The notes under the pieces are model-generated. The model searched no databases. It worked only from the letters and a program-made list of their open reading frames with translations, and was not told the origin of the DNA. A stretch of 64,000 nucleotides of DNA from NCBI RefSeq assembly GCF_036173105.1, contig NZ_CP108053.1, positions 806,001 through 870,000 on the forward strand, read 5' to 3'. This stretch comes from Streptomyces sp. NBC_00287 (lineage in GTDB: Bacteria; Actinomycetota; Actinomycetes; Streptomycetales; Streptomycetaceae). Shown one piece after another: positions 53,822 through 62,682 of the stretch; the stretch's first letter is position 1, and each line of letters opens with the position of its first letter. Both the position numbers and the translations under genes were made by a program.

Positions 53822-54367
53822 TCAGTGCGCCGCGCCGGGAGTGCCCGCGCGCAGCCGGTCCCTGATCACCCGCACCGCGGCCTCGGCGTCGTCCACGGTG
53901 ATCGTGAACGTATGCCCGTCCCACAGCCGCAGCACCACACCCTCACCACGCCGTACGACGACCGCGGTGCCCTTCTCGGGCCGCCAGCGGTAGCCCCAGC
54001 CGCCCCAGTGGCGCGGGGTCACCAGCGGGTCGAAGTCCGCGCCCGCGACATGCGACAGCGGGATACGGCGGCGCGGCACACCCATGTGGCCGCAGCGCAC
54101 CTCGAGGCACTCCTTGTCGACCTTCAGGGCGACATGCACGAACGCCAGGGTGCCGAAGAGCACCAGCAGGCCCGCCGCGATGCAGCCGACGACGGCCATC
54201 GCGAGCGGGGCGACGCCGGAGGTCCAGGCCGAGTCGACGGCCAGCTCGATGCCGAGCGCCATGCAGGCGGCACCGACCAGCGCCAGCAGCCATTGGACGC
54301 GGTTGGTGGCGCGTCCGGTCCAGACGTCGGGGTGCGGCGCGTGTTCGCCCTGGGGGTGCTCCCTCAT
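53822..54367 (-). CDS. Two-helix membrane protein with PH-like domain
   Basis: 181 aa. Two N-terminal membrane helices (WLLALVGAACMALGIELAV, then VAPLAMAVVGCIAAGLLVLFGTLAFVHV) and a cytoplasmic bPH-like domain (CLEVRCGHMGVPRRRIPLSHVAGADFDPL, then VVVRRGEGVVLRLWDGHTFTITVDDAEAAVRVI). Common in Streptomyces and of unknown function. The gene is convergent with the ligase-like gene (2-base gap). Confidence 0.7.
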   Translation of the reverse strand: MREHPQGEHAPHPDVWTGRATNRVQWLLALVGAACMALGIELAVDSAWTSGVAPLAMAVVGCIAAGLLVLFGTLAFVHVALKVDKECLEVRCGHMGVPRRRIPLSHVAGADFDPLVTPRHWGGWGYRWRPEKGTAVVVRRGEGVVLRLWDGHTFTITVDDAEAAVRVIRDRLRAGTPGAAH

Positions 54368-54455
54368 GGCAATGAGGTTACTCAGGTTTCGCTGCGCGGG
54401 TACCTCGTTGCGCAGGGTGACTGGTCCGGGTGGGCGTCCTTCTGCCGGCCGTCGG

Positions 54456-55241
54456 TCACCGAGTCGGGGTGACCGTCCGGAGCAGTTGGCCTTCCTCGTA
54501 GGCCAGGGCGGGCTCGGGCAGGGTGCCCTCGCGTCCGCTCAGCAGCACCGTGAGGCTGCCGCTGACGTCGGCCTCGGGCGCGGGTTGCGCGCCGATCCGG
54601 CGCAGCGCCTGGGCGGCGACCGCTCCGGCGGAGCCGTGCAGGACGAGCGGCGGCAGGCCGGGGCGCTGCACGGCGGCGCGGATGCGCTCGGCGACCAGCT
54701 CGTAATGGGTGCAGCCCAGGACGACCGTCGTCACGTCGTCGGGGGTCAGGGCGGCGGCCGCGGCGACGGAAGCGGCGATGGCGTCCTCGTCCGCGTGCTC
54801 CACGGCCTCGGCGAGCCCGAAGCAGGGCACCTCGGTGACCGTCACACCGTCGGCGAAGTCCTCGATGAGGCCCCGCTGGTAGGCGCTGCCGGTGGTGGCG
54901 GGCGTCGCCCAGATCGCGACGGGTCCGCCGCCGGCCGCGGCCGGCTTGATCGCGGGGACCGTACCGACGACCGGAATGGCCGGTTCCAGGCGGGTGCGCA
55001 GGGTGGGCAGCGCGTGCACGGTCGCGGTGTTGCAGCCGATGATCAGGGCGTCGGGCCGGTGCGCCGCGGCGGCCTCGGCGACGCCGACGGCGCGCTGGAT
55101 GAGGTCCTCGAGGGTCCGCTGACCCCAGGGCATGCCGTCCGGGTCCAGGGAGAGGACGAGATCTGCGTCGGGCCGCAGCCGTCGTACCGCGGCCGTGGCC
55201 GCCAGCAAGCCGATTCCGGAGTCCATCAGCGCGATCTTCAC
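54456..55241 (-). CDS. Glutamate/aspartate racemase family protein (MurI-like)
   Basis: 261 aa, GTG start. It has both catalytic Cys regions of the family (IIGCNTATVHALP and VVLGCTHYELVAERI) and the opening KIALMDSGIGLLAATAAVRRL. MurI makes D-glutamate for peptidoglycan. Here several MurI-specific surroundings look loose, so it could be an extra Asp/Glu racemase paralog rather than the housekeeping enzyme. Confidence 0.75.
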   Translation of the reverse strand: MKIALMDSGIGLLAATAAVRRLRPDADLVLSLDPDGMPWGQRTLEDLIQRAVGVAEAAAAHRPDALIIGCNTATVHALPTLRTRLEPAIPVVGTVPAIKPAAAGGGPVAIWATPATTGSAYQRGLIEDFADGVTVTEVPCFGLAEAVEHADEDAIAASVAAAAALTPDDVTTVVLGCTHYELVAERIRAAVQRPGLPPLVLHGSAGAVAAQALRRIGAQPAPEADVSGSLTVLLSGREGTLPEPALAYEEGQLLRTVTPTR

Positions 55242-55298
55242 CCGGCCACGATAGACGATGGCCCCTTGCGGGCCCCTCCCGTGGGGCAGACTGCGCGA

Positions 55299-56462
55299 GT
55301 GAGCGCCTTCGTGTGGATCGCCGTCGGATCACTCGCCGCCTGGCTGTGGCTGCTGCTCTGTCAGGGCTTCTTCTGGCGCACCGACATCCGGCTGCCGCCC
55401 CGGCGCGAACCACGCGCGTGGCCGTCCGTCTGTGTCGTCGTACCCGCGCGTGACGAGGCGGCCGTGCTGCCCGACAGCCTGCCCTCGCTGCTCGCCCAGG
55501 ACTATCCAGGGCGGGCCGAGATCTTCCTCGTCGACGACGGAAGCTCCGACGGCACCGGGCAACTGGCCCGCGAGCTCGCCGAGCGGCACGGCGGACTGCC
55601 GCTGACCGTCACCTCCCCCGGTGAACCACCGGCGGGCTGGACCGGCAAGCTGTGGGCGGTGCACCACGGCATCGGCCTGGCACGCGCGCGTGCACCCGAA
55701 TATCTGCTGCTGACGGACGCCGACATCGCGCACGCGCCCGACAGCCTCAGACAGCTCGTCGCGGCGTCGGACACCGGCGGCTTCGACGCAGTCTCGCTGA
55801 TGGCCCGGCTGCGGGTGGAGAGCGTCTGGGAGCGGCTGGTCGTGCCCGCCTTCGTCTACTTCTTCGCGCAGCTGTATCCCTTCCGCCGGATCGGAAAGAA
55901 GGGGACACGCACCGCGGCCGCGGCGGGCGGCTGCGTCCTGCTGCGCACGGAGGCGGCCGAGCGGGCCCGGATCCCGGACGCCATCCGGCACGCGGTCATC
56001 GACGACGTGGCGCTGGCCCGGGCCGTGAAGAGCGGCGGCGGGCACATCTGGCTCGGTCTCGCCGACCGGGTGGACAGCGTGCGGCCGTATCCGCGCCTGC
56101 ACGACCTGTGGCGGATGGTCTCCCGCAGCGCGTACGCGCAACTGCGCCACAACCCGCTGCTGCTCGTCGGTACGGTCGCCGGGCTCGCGCTCGTCTACCT
56201 GGTGCCTCCGGTGGCCCTGGTGGCGGGGGATGCGACGGCGGCGACGGCCGGTGGGCTCGCGTGGCTGGTGATGACCGGGACGTACCTGCCGATGCTCCGC
56301 TACTACCGGCAGCCGCTGTGGCTCGCTCCCCTGCTGCCGTTCACCGCGTTCCTGTATCTGCTGATGACGGTCGACTCCGCGCTGCAGCACTACCGGGGGC
56401 GCGGTGCGGCCTGGAAGGGCCGCACCTACACCCGCCCGGATGCCGTGCCCGACGAGGGCTGA
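55299..56462 (+). CDS. Glycosyltransferase family 2, HpnB-like
   Basis: 387 aa from the GTG at 55299. N-terminal membrane helix (VWIAVGSLAAWLWLLLCQGFF), then a GT-A domain: VVVPARDEAAVLPDSLPSLLAQDYPGRAEIFLVDDGSSDGTG, TDADIAHAPDSL (DxD-like), and the acceptor region around HAVIDDVALARAVKSGGG. C-terminal helices (LALVYLVPPVALVAG, GGLAWLVMTGTYLPML). The arrangement matches the hopene-associated HpnB group, which decorates membrane lipids. No hopene cluster is adjacent, so the substrate remains open. Confidence 0.85.
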   Translation: MSAFVWIAVGSLAAWLWLLLCQGFFWRTDIRLPPRREPRAWPSVCVVVPARDEAAVLPDSLPSLLAQDYPGRAEIFLVDDGSSDGTGQLARELAERHGGLPLTVTSPGEPPAGWTGKLWAVHHGIGLARARAPEYLLLTDADIAHAPDSLRQLVAASDTGGFDAVSLMARLRVESVWERLVVPAFVYFFAQLYPFRRIGKKGTRTAAAAGGCVLLRTEAAERARIPDAIRHAVIDDVALARAVKSGGGHIWLGLADRVDSVRPYPRLHDLWRMVSRSAYAQLRHNPLLLVGTVAGLALVYLVPPVALVAGDATAATAGGLAWLVMTGTYLPMLRYYRQPLWLAPLLPFTAFLYLLMTVDSALQHYRGRGAAWKGRTYTRPDAVPDEG

Positions 56463-57728
56463 CTACTTGCGTCCTGGCGTCCAGTTCATGCCCCAGCCGT
56501 ACGCGTAGTCGACCGTCCGCTGCGGGCTCACGCCACGCTCGGGCACCAGATAGCGGGCCTCGCGCTGGACGACGAGATCGCTTCCGGTGTTGGTGATCAG
56601 GGCCAGCGCGCACACCGTCGAGGGGACCGTGCACTCGTCGAGCGAGAAGTCGACCGGGGCGCCGAACTGGGGCGTGAGGGTGACCGTGGCGTGCAGGTCG
56701 GCGAAGGAGCGCGCCCCTTCGTAGATGGTCACGAAGACCAGGATGCGCCTGAAGGCCCGCTGCTGGTCCAGGTTGACGGTGAGGTTCTCGCCGGTGGACA
56801 CGGCTCCGGTGCGGTCGTCGCCGTCGAGGTGGATGTACGGCGGCTGGTGCAGGGAGCCGTAGGCGTTGCCGAGGGCCTGGACGACGCCCTTGCTGCCGTC
56901 GGTGAGCTCGTACAGGGCGCACAGGTCGAGGTCGAGGTCGTTGTGCATGGCGACCGGGCGGCCCAGCTTGCTCGCCCAGCCGGAGAACTGCTTGCGCACC
57001 TCCCAGTTGAGGTTCACACGCAACGCGCCCGAGGTGCCACCCTGCTTGGTCAGCGAGACCGCGGGGGCCGCCTTGGTGAGCGTCACCTTGCTGAGGCTGA
57101 CCGGGGGTGCCTGGGGCGGGGGCGGGGCGGCCGGCGGCATCGCGGGCGGCGGAGGCATCGTCACGGCGGGGGTGACGGGCGGTGCGGCGGGGGCCGCCTG
57201 CTGGGGCTCGTCCACCGTGATCCCGTAGTCGGTGGCCAGGCCCTCCAGGCCGCTGCTGTAGCCCTGGCCGACGGCGCGGAACTTCCACGCGCCCTGCCGG
57301 CGGTAGAACTCGCCCAGCACGAAGGCCGTTTCGACGGTGGCACCGGTGCTGTCGAAGCGGGCGACCGAAGTGCCCTGGGCGGCGTCCTTGACCTCGATGG
57401 CGAGATCGGGGACCTGGCCGAAGGAGCCGCCGTCCGAGGAGGCGGCGAGGATGACCGTCTCGATCGCGGGCTCCACGCGCGCGAGGTCGACCAGCAGGCT
57501 GTCGGTCACCCGGCCGCCGGCGTCCCGCTTGCCCTCGTGCCGGACCGCGCCCGAGGCGTGCACGGCCTGGTTGTAGAAGACGAAGTCCGCGTCGGAGCGG
57601 ACCTTCCCGCCGACCAGCAGCAGCGCCGAGGCGTCCGCGTCCGGCACCCCCGGCCCGGAACGCCAGCCCAATTCGACGCGAAGCGCCGTCGTCGGCACCG
57701 GAACATTCGATCCTTTCGGCATTGACAT
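56463..57728 (-). CDS. TerD-family protein with two TerD domains
   Basis: 421 aa from [11 protein letters not shown] at 57728 (GGGGGCG upstream; ATG 57743 also in frame). First TerD domain ~10-165 ([49 protein letters not shown]), a Pro/Ala linker (~185-230), then a second TerD domain ([44 protein letters not shown]). TerD domains bind calcium and act in tellurite, phage or stress-related vesicle/metal systems. The stop lies immediately after the convergent glycosyltransferase end. Confidence 0.88.
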   Translation of the reverse strand: MSMPKGSNVPVPTTALRVELGWRSGPGVPDADASALLLVGGKVRSDADFVFYNQAVHASGAVRHEGKRDAGGRVTDSLLVDLARVEPAIETVILAASSDGGSFGQVPDLAIEVKDAAQGTSVARFDSTGATVETAFVLGEFYRRQGAWKFRAVGQGYSSGLEGLATDYGITVDEPQQAAPAAPPVTPAVTMPPPPAMPPAAPPPPQAPPVSLSKVTLTKAAPAVSLTKQGGTSGALRVNLNWEVRKQFSGWASKLGRPVAMHNDLDLDLCALYELTDGSKGVVQALGNAYGSLHQPPYIHLDGDDRTGAVSTGENLTVNLDQQRAFRRILVFVTIYEGARSFADLHATVTLTPQFGAPVDFSLDECTVPSTVCALALITNTGSDLVVQREARYLVPERGVSPQRTVDYAYGWGMNWTPGRK

Positions 57729-57803
57729 GTCCGCCCCCATCACGTGTCAGCGCGCCAGGTCACACCCCGGCTGGTCCATTCGGTTCTGTACAGGGTCAAC
57801 CTA

Positions 57804-57821
57804 TTCCCCGCGCGCGGGGAA
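57804..57821. repeat. 18-bp perfect palindrome upstream of TerD gene
   Basis: TTCCCCGCG-CGCGGGGAA is a perfect self-complementary site in the 294-bp gap between divergent terD-like and Pro-rich protein genes. Candidate operator. It is a single copy, so not a CRISPR repeat. The rest of the gap holds no gene. Confidence 0.4.
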
Positions 57822-58022
57822 CATCCACGAGAGGCCCGCGAAGATCGCTGGCCAACCGCCGGTAACCCGCCAGGAACTTGGCCTTTACAGGATCAGAAGG
57901 CCATTCGGCGCCCTTTTTTGCCAAGTTCGCTCGCATTGGGGATCCCACGTCACCGCGGACACGGAAAACAACCCTCTTATCGGTCTCCCCAACCAGCACA
58001 TCGTGGGCTTAACTTATGTGCC

Positions 58023-58451
58023 ATGACCTCCCCCCGCTCCACCTATGGCGGCGGCTACTACTCCGCCTCCTTCCCGGACACCCCGATCTACGACTCCCTC
58101 GTCGCCGAGCGGGGTACCCCGCAGATCGCCCCGATCCGGGTTCCCGCCGCCTACGACGCCCCGGGCAGCCACCTGCCCGCGCTGCCGTCGGCACTGCCGG
58201 CCCTCCCGGCCGCACCGTCCCAGCCCTCCTACGGCTACCCGCATGCGCAGCAGCCCGCGCCGCTGCAGCAGGCCCCCGCGGCGTACATCCCGCAGCAGGC
58301 GGCCGCGCCCCGCGGTTATCCCGGTCCGCAGCCCCAGCAGCCGCGCCCGGCGGCTCCCCAGGGCTACGAGGCGATGCGTCCCGCGGCGCCCCGGCCCGCG
58401 GCGCCGGTGTACCAGGACCCGTACAACAACCAGCAGTACCGCGGCTACTGA
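58023..58451 (+). CDS. Pro/Ala/Gln/Tyr-rich hypothetical protein (DUF6643-like)
   Basis: 142 aa, ATG at 58023. The opening MTSPRSTYGGGYYSASFPDTPIYDSLVAERGTPQIAPIRVPAAYD is conserved among Streptomyces proteins of this kind. The remainder is low-complexity PQQ/PAAP/YGYP repeats ending YNNQQYRGY. It is probably intrinsically disordered and cytosolic. Function unknown. No strong ribosome site is visible; translation may be leaderless. Confidence 0.72.
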   Translation: MTSPRSTYGGGYYSASFPDTPIYDSLVAERGTPQIAPIRVPAAYDAPGSHLPALPSALPALPAAPSQPSYGYPHAQQPAPLQQAPAAYIPQQAAAPRGYPGPQPQQPRPAAPQGYEAMRPAAPRPAAPVYQDPYNNQQYRGY

Positions 58452-58493
58452 GCCGTTCCCCGGCCGGTCGGTGCCACCTGGCACGATGACCCC

Positions 58494-59321
58494 ATGGGGA
58501 ATACGCGACTGCAGTCGATACACGTTCATCCGGTCAAGGCGTTCCGGGGCACCGCGCCCCGGGAGGCCGTCGTGGAGCCCTGGGGGCTGACCGGTGACCG
58601 TCGCTGGATGCTGATCGACGACGGGGGAAAGGTCGTCACACAACGCCAGCAACCACGCCTCGCGTTGGCCGCCGCCGAGCTTCTGCCCGGCGGCGGCCTT
58701 CGGCTGTCCGCGCCGGGGATGGACCCGCTGACCGTTCCGGTGCCCAGGCCTGCCGCGACCGTCACCGTGGAGATCTTCAGCGACAAGGTCGAGGCCGTGC
58801 CCGCCGAGGACGCCGCCGTGCACGCCTGGTCCAGCGCCTACCTCGGCATTGACGTACGCCTCGTGCACATGGACGACCCGGCCACGCGTCGGCCCGTCGA
58901 CCCGGACTACGCACTGCCCGGTGAGACCGTCAGCTTCGCCGACGGCTACCCGCTGCTGCTCGCCTCGACCGCCTCCCTCGACGCCCTCAACTCCCTGATC
59001 GCCGAGGGCCGGCACGCGGACGAGGGTCCGCTGCCCATGAACCGCTTCCGGCCGAACGTCGTCGTGTCCGGCACCACTGCCTGGGCCGAGGACGACTGGT
59101 CCCGCCTCGCCATCGGCGAGGTCGCCTTCCGCGTCGCCAAGATGTGCGGACGGTGCGTCGTCACCACCACCGACCAGGGCACCGCCGGGCGGGGCAAGGA
59201 GCCCCTGCACACCCTCGGACGGCACCGCCGCATCGGCGGCAAGCTCGTCTTCGGGCAGAACCTGGTGCCGCTGACCGGCGGCACGATCCGGGTCGGGGAT
59301 CCGGTCGAGATCCTCGCCTGA
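58494..59321 (+). CDS. MOSC domain protein (molybdenum cofactor sulfurase C-terminal type)
   Basis: 275 aa. MOSC_N beta-barrel (LQSIHVHPVKAFRGTAPREAVVEPWGLTGDRRWMLIDDGGKVVTQRQQPRLALAAAEL) followed by the MOSC domain with MNRFRPNVVVSGTTAWAEDDWSRLAIGEVAFRVAKMCGRCVVTTTDQGTAGRGKEPLHTLGRHR; the conserved Cys pair lies in KMCGRC. It is related to mARC/YcbX proteins that bind molybdenum cofactor and reduce N-hydroxylated compounds. Confidence 0.9.
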   Translation: MGNTRLQSIHVHPVKAFRGTAPREAVVEPWGLTGDRRWMLIDDGGKVVTQRQQPRLALAAAELLPGGGLRLSAPGMDPLTVPVPRPAATVTVEIFSDKVEAVPAEDAAVHAWSSAYLGIDVRLVHMDDPATRRPVDPDYALPGETVSFADGYPLLLASTASLDALNSLIAEGRHADEGPLPMNRFRPNVVVSGTTAWAEDDWSRLAIGEVAFRVAKMCGRCVVTTTDQGTAGRGKEPLHTLGRHRRIGGKLVFGQNLVPLTGGTIRVGDPVEILA

Positions 59322-59482
59322 CCCCTTCGGCGGGAACCCCGGGCACCGGCCTGCGCGTTGAGCGTTTCGCGAGTAGTTCATGAGATTCTCGGGCGCAGGT
59401 GATTTCGCTCTCTCTTCGGCCGAGATCGCGCGTGAGCGGCTCCCCGGGGGGTTATCACGGAGCGGGAAGGGGGTGCGGGAGA

Positions 59483-60091
59483 GTGCGAGCGATCAGCGGG
59501 CTGTGGCGCTGGCAGCACAACCCACTGCGCCGGGCGACCGATCTGGCCGAGGCCTGGGTGGCGCTGACCGCCCTGCTGCTCATCCTCGTCCTGGCCCCCG
59601 TGGCCGCCACCGCCGTCGGCACCCTCGCGCAGGACGCGCTGCAGGAGTCGGTGCGCGAACAGCGCGCCTCCCGGCACCTGGTGACCGCCACCGTCGCCGA
59701 CACCCTGGGCGACTCCCCGCTGGAGACCGACCCCGAGACCGCCGCCTCCGGCCGGGAGGTCCGCACCCGCGTGCTGGCCGACTGGACCGCCCCGGACGGC
59801 ACCCGGCGGCACGGCGCGGTCACGGCACGGATCGACGACCCGCAGCCCGGCGACCGCTTCACGATCTGGACGGACCGTCAGGGCCGCCTGGCGGCCCGCC
59901 CGCTGGACTCCGCGACCGCCACCACCCATGCCGTGCTGGCCGCCTTCGGCGCGGCTCTGCTGGTCATAGGCATGGTCGAGTGCGGCAGACGGCTGATCGT
60001 CTGGCGCATGGTCCGTCGCCGGTACGCCCGTTGGGACCAGGCCTGGGACCGGGCGGGACCGGACTGGGGCCGCACCGGCGCCGGCAGCTGA
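59483..60091 (+). CDS. Rv1733c-family membrane protein
   Basis: 202 aa from the GTG at 59483 (VRAISGLWRWQHNPLRRATDLAEAWVALTALLLILVLAPVAA), the usual Rv1733c-type start, with AAGGGGG about nine bases upstream. Membrane helix 1 at ~27-50 and helix 2 near the C-terminus (VLAAFGAALLVIGMVECGRRLIV) enclose an extracytoplasmic loop (VLADWTAPDGTRRHGAVTARIDDPQPGDRFTIWTDRQG). Function unknown; mycobacterial homologs are latency antigens. Confidence 0.82.
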   Translation: MRAISGLWRWQHNPLRRATDLAEAWVALTALLLILVLAPVAATAVGTLAQDALQESVREQRASRHLVTATVADTLGDSPLETDPETAASGREVRTRVLADWTAPDGTRRHGAVTARIDDPQPGDRFTIWTDRQGRLAARPLDSATATTHAVLAAFGAALLVIGMVECGRRLIVWRMVRRRYARWDQAWDRAGPDWGRTGAGS

Positions 60092-60243
60092 CCGCCTTCC
60101 GCCTCTGGTCAACCCGAGACCTGCGCGCACGCTACGGTGGACCGGCCGAGTCTTCGGCGACGACCCGCGCGAGCAGGGGTGGCCGACGCGCCCCGAAGGC
60201 GAACGAGCCATCAGTACGACCGAGGTGGGGGCACAGCAACGCC

Positions 60244-62682
60244 ATGGCACAGGGCACGGTCCAGGTGACGCACACCGGCACATCGCGGTGGCGGCGCCGC
60301 ACGGGTGAGTACGCATCGCTCGCCGCAGCGCTTCAGGCCGCGGCCGACGGCGACGTCCTCACCGTCGCGCCCGGCACCTACCGGGAGAACCTCGTCGTCG
60401 AGCGGCCGGTGACCCTGCGCGGACCCGAGGGCTCCCCCGGCTCGGTGCGGATCGCTCCCCTGGACGGTGTGCCGCTGACCGTGCGCGCCTCGGCGGTGAT
60501 CCAGGACCTGCATGTGGAGGGCCAGGACTCGGCCGCGCCCGCCCTGCTGGTCGAGGACGGCGCGCCGGAGCTGGTGGACATCCGTGTCGTCACCCGTTCC
60601 GCGGCCGGTATCGAGGTGCGCGGCGCCGCCCGGCCGACCGTGCGGCGCTGCACCGTCGACAACCCCGCGGGCATCGGCATCGCCGTACTCGACGGCGGGG
60701 GCGGCGTGTTCGAGGAGTGCGAGGTCGTCTCGGCCGGCCAGTCCGGGATCGCGGTGCGCGGCGGGGCCCACCCCCGTCTGGAGCGCTGCCGGGTGCATCA
60801 CACCTCGGGCGCGGGCCTGACCGCGACCGGGGAGAACTCCGCGCTGGAAGCGGTCGGTTGCGAGATCTACGAGGTCCGCGGCAGCGGGGTGCAGATCACC
60901 GGCCGGGCCACCGCACACCTCACCGACTGCGATGTGCACCGCACCACGGCGGACGGGGTCACCCTCGACACGGACGCCGTGCTGACCCTCGCCGACTGCC
61001 GTATCCACGACATCCCGGAGAACGCGGTCGATCTGCGGTCCCGTTCCGTGCTCACCCTGACCCGTACGACGGTGCGGCAGTTCGGGCGCAACGGCCTGTC
61101 GGTGTGGGACCCGGGCACGCGCGTGGACGCCAACCAGTGCGAGATCTTCGACAGTACCGGCGACTACCCGGCCGTCTGGGTCAGCGACGGCGCCACCGCC
61201 GTACTGGACTCCTGCCGGGTGCACGACGTGCCGGACGCCCTGTTCGTCCTCGACCGGGGCTCGCGCGCGGATGTCGTCGACAGCGACCTCTCCCAGGTAC
61301 GCAACACGGCCGTGTCGGTCAGCGACGGCGCCACCGCCCAGCTCGACGACTGCCGGATCCGGGACGCGGCCACCGGCGCCTGGTTCCGCGATCACGGCAG
61401 CGGCGGCACCCTCGCCAACTGCACGCTGGACGGCGTGCAGACCGGCGTGATCGTCACCAAGGGCGCCGACCCCACCATCGAGCGCTGCACGGTCGACTCC
61501 CCCGCGGAGGCCGGCTTCTACGTCTCCGCGGGCGGCCGAGGCAGCTTCCTGAACTGCCGGGTCACGGGCAGCGCGGGCTACGGCTTCCATGTGCTCGACG
61601 GCTGCCGGACGACGCTCAAGAAGTGTCGTACGGAGCGCTGTGCGCGTGGGGGTTACGAGTTCGCGGACGGCGGCGCCGACGCGGGCTCCGGGACCGGGCC
61701 CGTGGTGGAGGAGTGCACGAGCGACGAGAGCGCCGGGCTGCGGCAGCCGAACGCGCCCCGCGAGCCGGCCGTGCAGACGGCAAGTCAGTCGCCGGGCCTG
61801 CTCGGCGCGATCCCCGGCCAGCGGGCCACCGAACAGGAGCCGCTGATCGCCCCGGTGGCGCCGGAGCCGTCACGGACCTCCAAGGCTGTCCTTGGTGAAC
61901 TGGACGCGCTGGTGGGCCTGGACAGCGTCAAGCGCGAGGTGCGCGCGCTCACCGACATGATCGAGGTGGGCCGGCGCCGCCAGCAGGCGGGCCTGAAGGC
62001 CGCCTCCGTCAAGCGGCATCTGGTCTTCACCGGCTCCCCCGGCACCGGCAAGACGACCGTCGCCCGGCTCTACGGCGAGATCCTCGCCTCCCTCGGCGTC
62101 CTGGAGAAGGGCCATCTCGTCGAGGTGTCCCGGGTCGATCTGGTCGGCGAGCACATCGGCTCCACGGCGATCCGCACCCAGGAGGCCTTCGACAAGGCCC
62201 GCGGCGGGGTGCTGTTCATCGACGAGGCGTACGCGCTCTCACCGGAGGACTCCGGCCGGGACTTCGGCAAGGAGGCCATCGACACGCTGGTGAAGCTGAT
62301 GGAGGACCACCGGGACGCGGTGGTGGTGATCGTCGCGGGCTATACGGCGGAGATGGAACGGTTCCTTTCCATCAACCCCGGTGTGGCCTCCCGCTTCTCA
62401 CGGACCATCACCTTCTGCGACTACAACCCCGAGGAACTGCTGCGGATCGTGGAGCAGCAGGCCGAGGAGCACGAGTACCGGCTGGCGCAGGGCGCCGCCG
62501 AGGCCCTGCTGAAGTACTTCACGGCGCTCCCCAAGGGTCCTGCGTTCGGCAACGGCCGCACCGCGCGGCAGACCTTCGAGGCGATGGTGGAGGCGCACGC
62601 GAGCCGGGTCGCCCAGCTGGAGGAGCCCAGCACGGACGACCTGACGCTGCTCTACGCGGAGGACCTGCCCGGGTCGTCCTGA
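60244..62682 (+). CDS. Right-handed beta-helix protein fused to AAA+ ATPase (CbbX/SpoVK-type)
   Basis: 812 aa from the ATG at 60244. Residues ~20-490 form many repeats of a parallel beta-helix (PAGIGIAVLDGGGGVFEECEVVSAGQSGIAVRGGAHPRLERC and so on). After a Pro-rich linker the AAA+ domain (~540-790) carries Walker A FTGSPGTGKTTVARLYGE (about 595-605), Walker B GVLFIDEAYALSP (~655) and the arginine-finger area around PGVASRFSRTITF. AAA+ of this group is related to CbxX and EccA of type VII secretion. No ESX gene is adjacent. The ATPase may remodel a partner captured by the helix. Confidence 0.88.
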   Translation: MAQGTVQVTHTGTSRWRRRTGEYASLAAALQAAADGDVLTVAPGTYRENLVVERPVTLRGPEGSPGSVRIAPLDGVPLTVRASAVIQDLHVEGQDSAAPALLVEDGAPELVDIRVVTRSAAGIEVRGAARPTVRRCTVDNPAGIGIAVLDGGGGVFEECEVVSAGQSGIAVRGGAHPRLERCRVHHTSGAGLTATGENSALEAVGCEIYEVRGSGVQITGRATAHLTDCDVHRTTADGVTLDTDAVLTLADCRIHDIPENAVDLRSRSVLTLTRTTVRQFGRNGLSVWDPGTRVDANQCEIFDSTGDYPAVWVSDGATAVLDSCRVHDVPDALFVLDRGSRADVVDSDLSQVRNTAVSVSDGATAQLDDCRIRDAATGAWFRDHGSGGTLANCTLDGVQTGVIVTKGADPTIERCTVDSPAEAGFYVSAGGRGSFLNCRVTGSAGYGFHVLDGCRTTLKKCRTERCARGGYEFADGGADAGSGTGPVVEECTSDESAGLRQPNAPREPAVQTASQSPGLLGAIPGQRATEQEPLIAPVAPEPSRTSKAVLGELDALVGLDSVKREVRALTDMIEVGRRRQQAGLKAASVKRHLVFTGSPGTGKTTVARLYGEILASLGVLEKGHLVEVSRVDLVGEHIGSTAIRTQEAFDKARGGVLFIDEAYALSPEDSGRDFGKEAIDTLVKLMEDHRDAVVVIVAGYTAEMERFLSINPGVASRFSRTITFCDYNPEELLRIVEQQAEEHEYRLAQGAAEALLKYFTALPKGPAFGNGRTARQTFEAMVEAHASRVAQLEEPSTDDLTLLYAEDLPGSS

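Noticed and set aside
57804-57821. CRISPR repeat
   Set aside because: Only one copy, no spacers, and no cas genes in the window.
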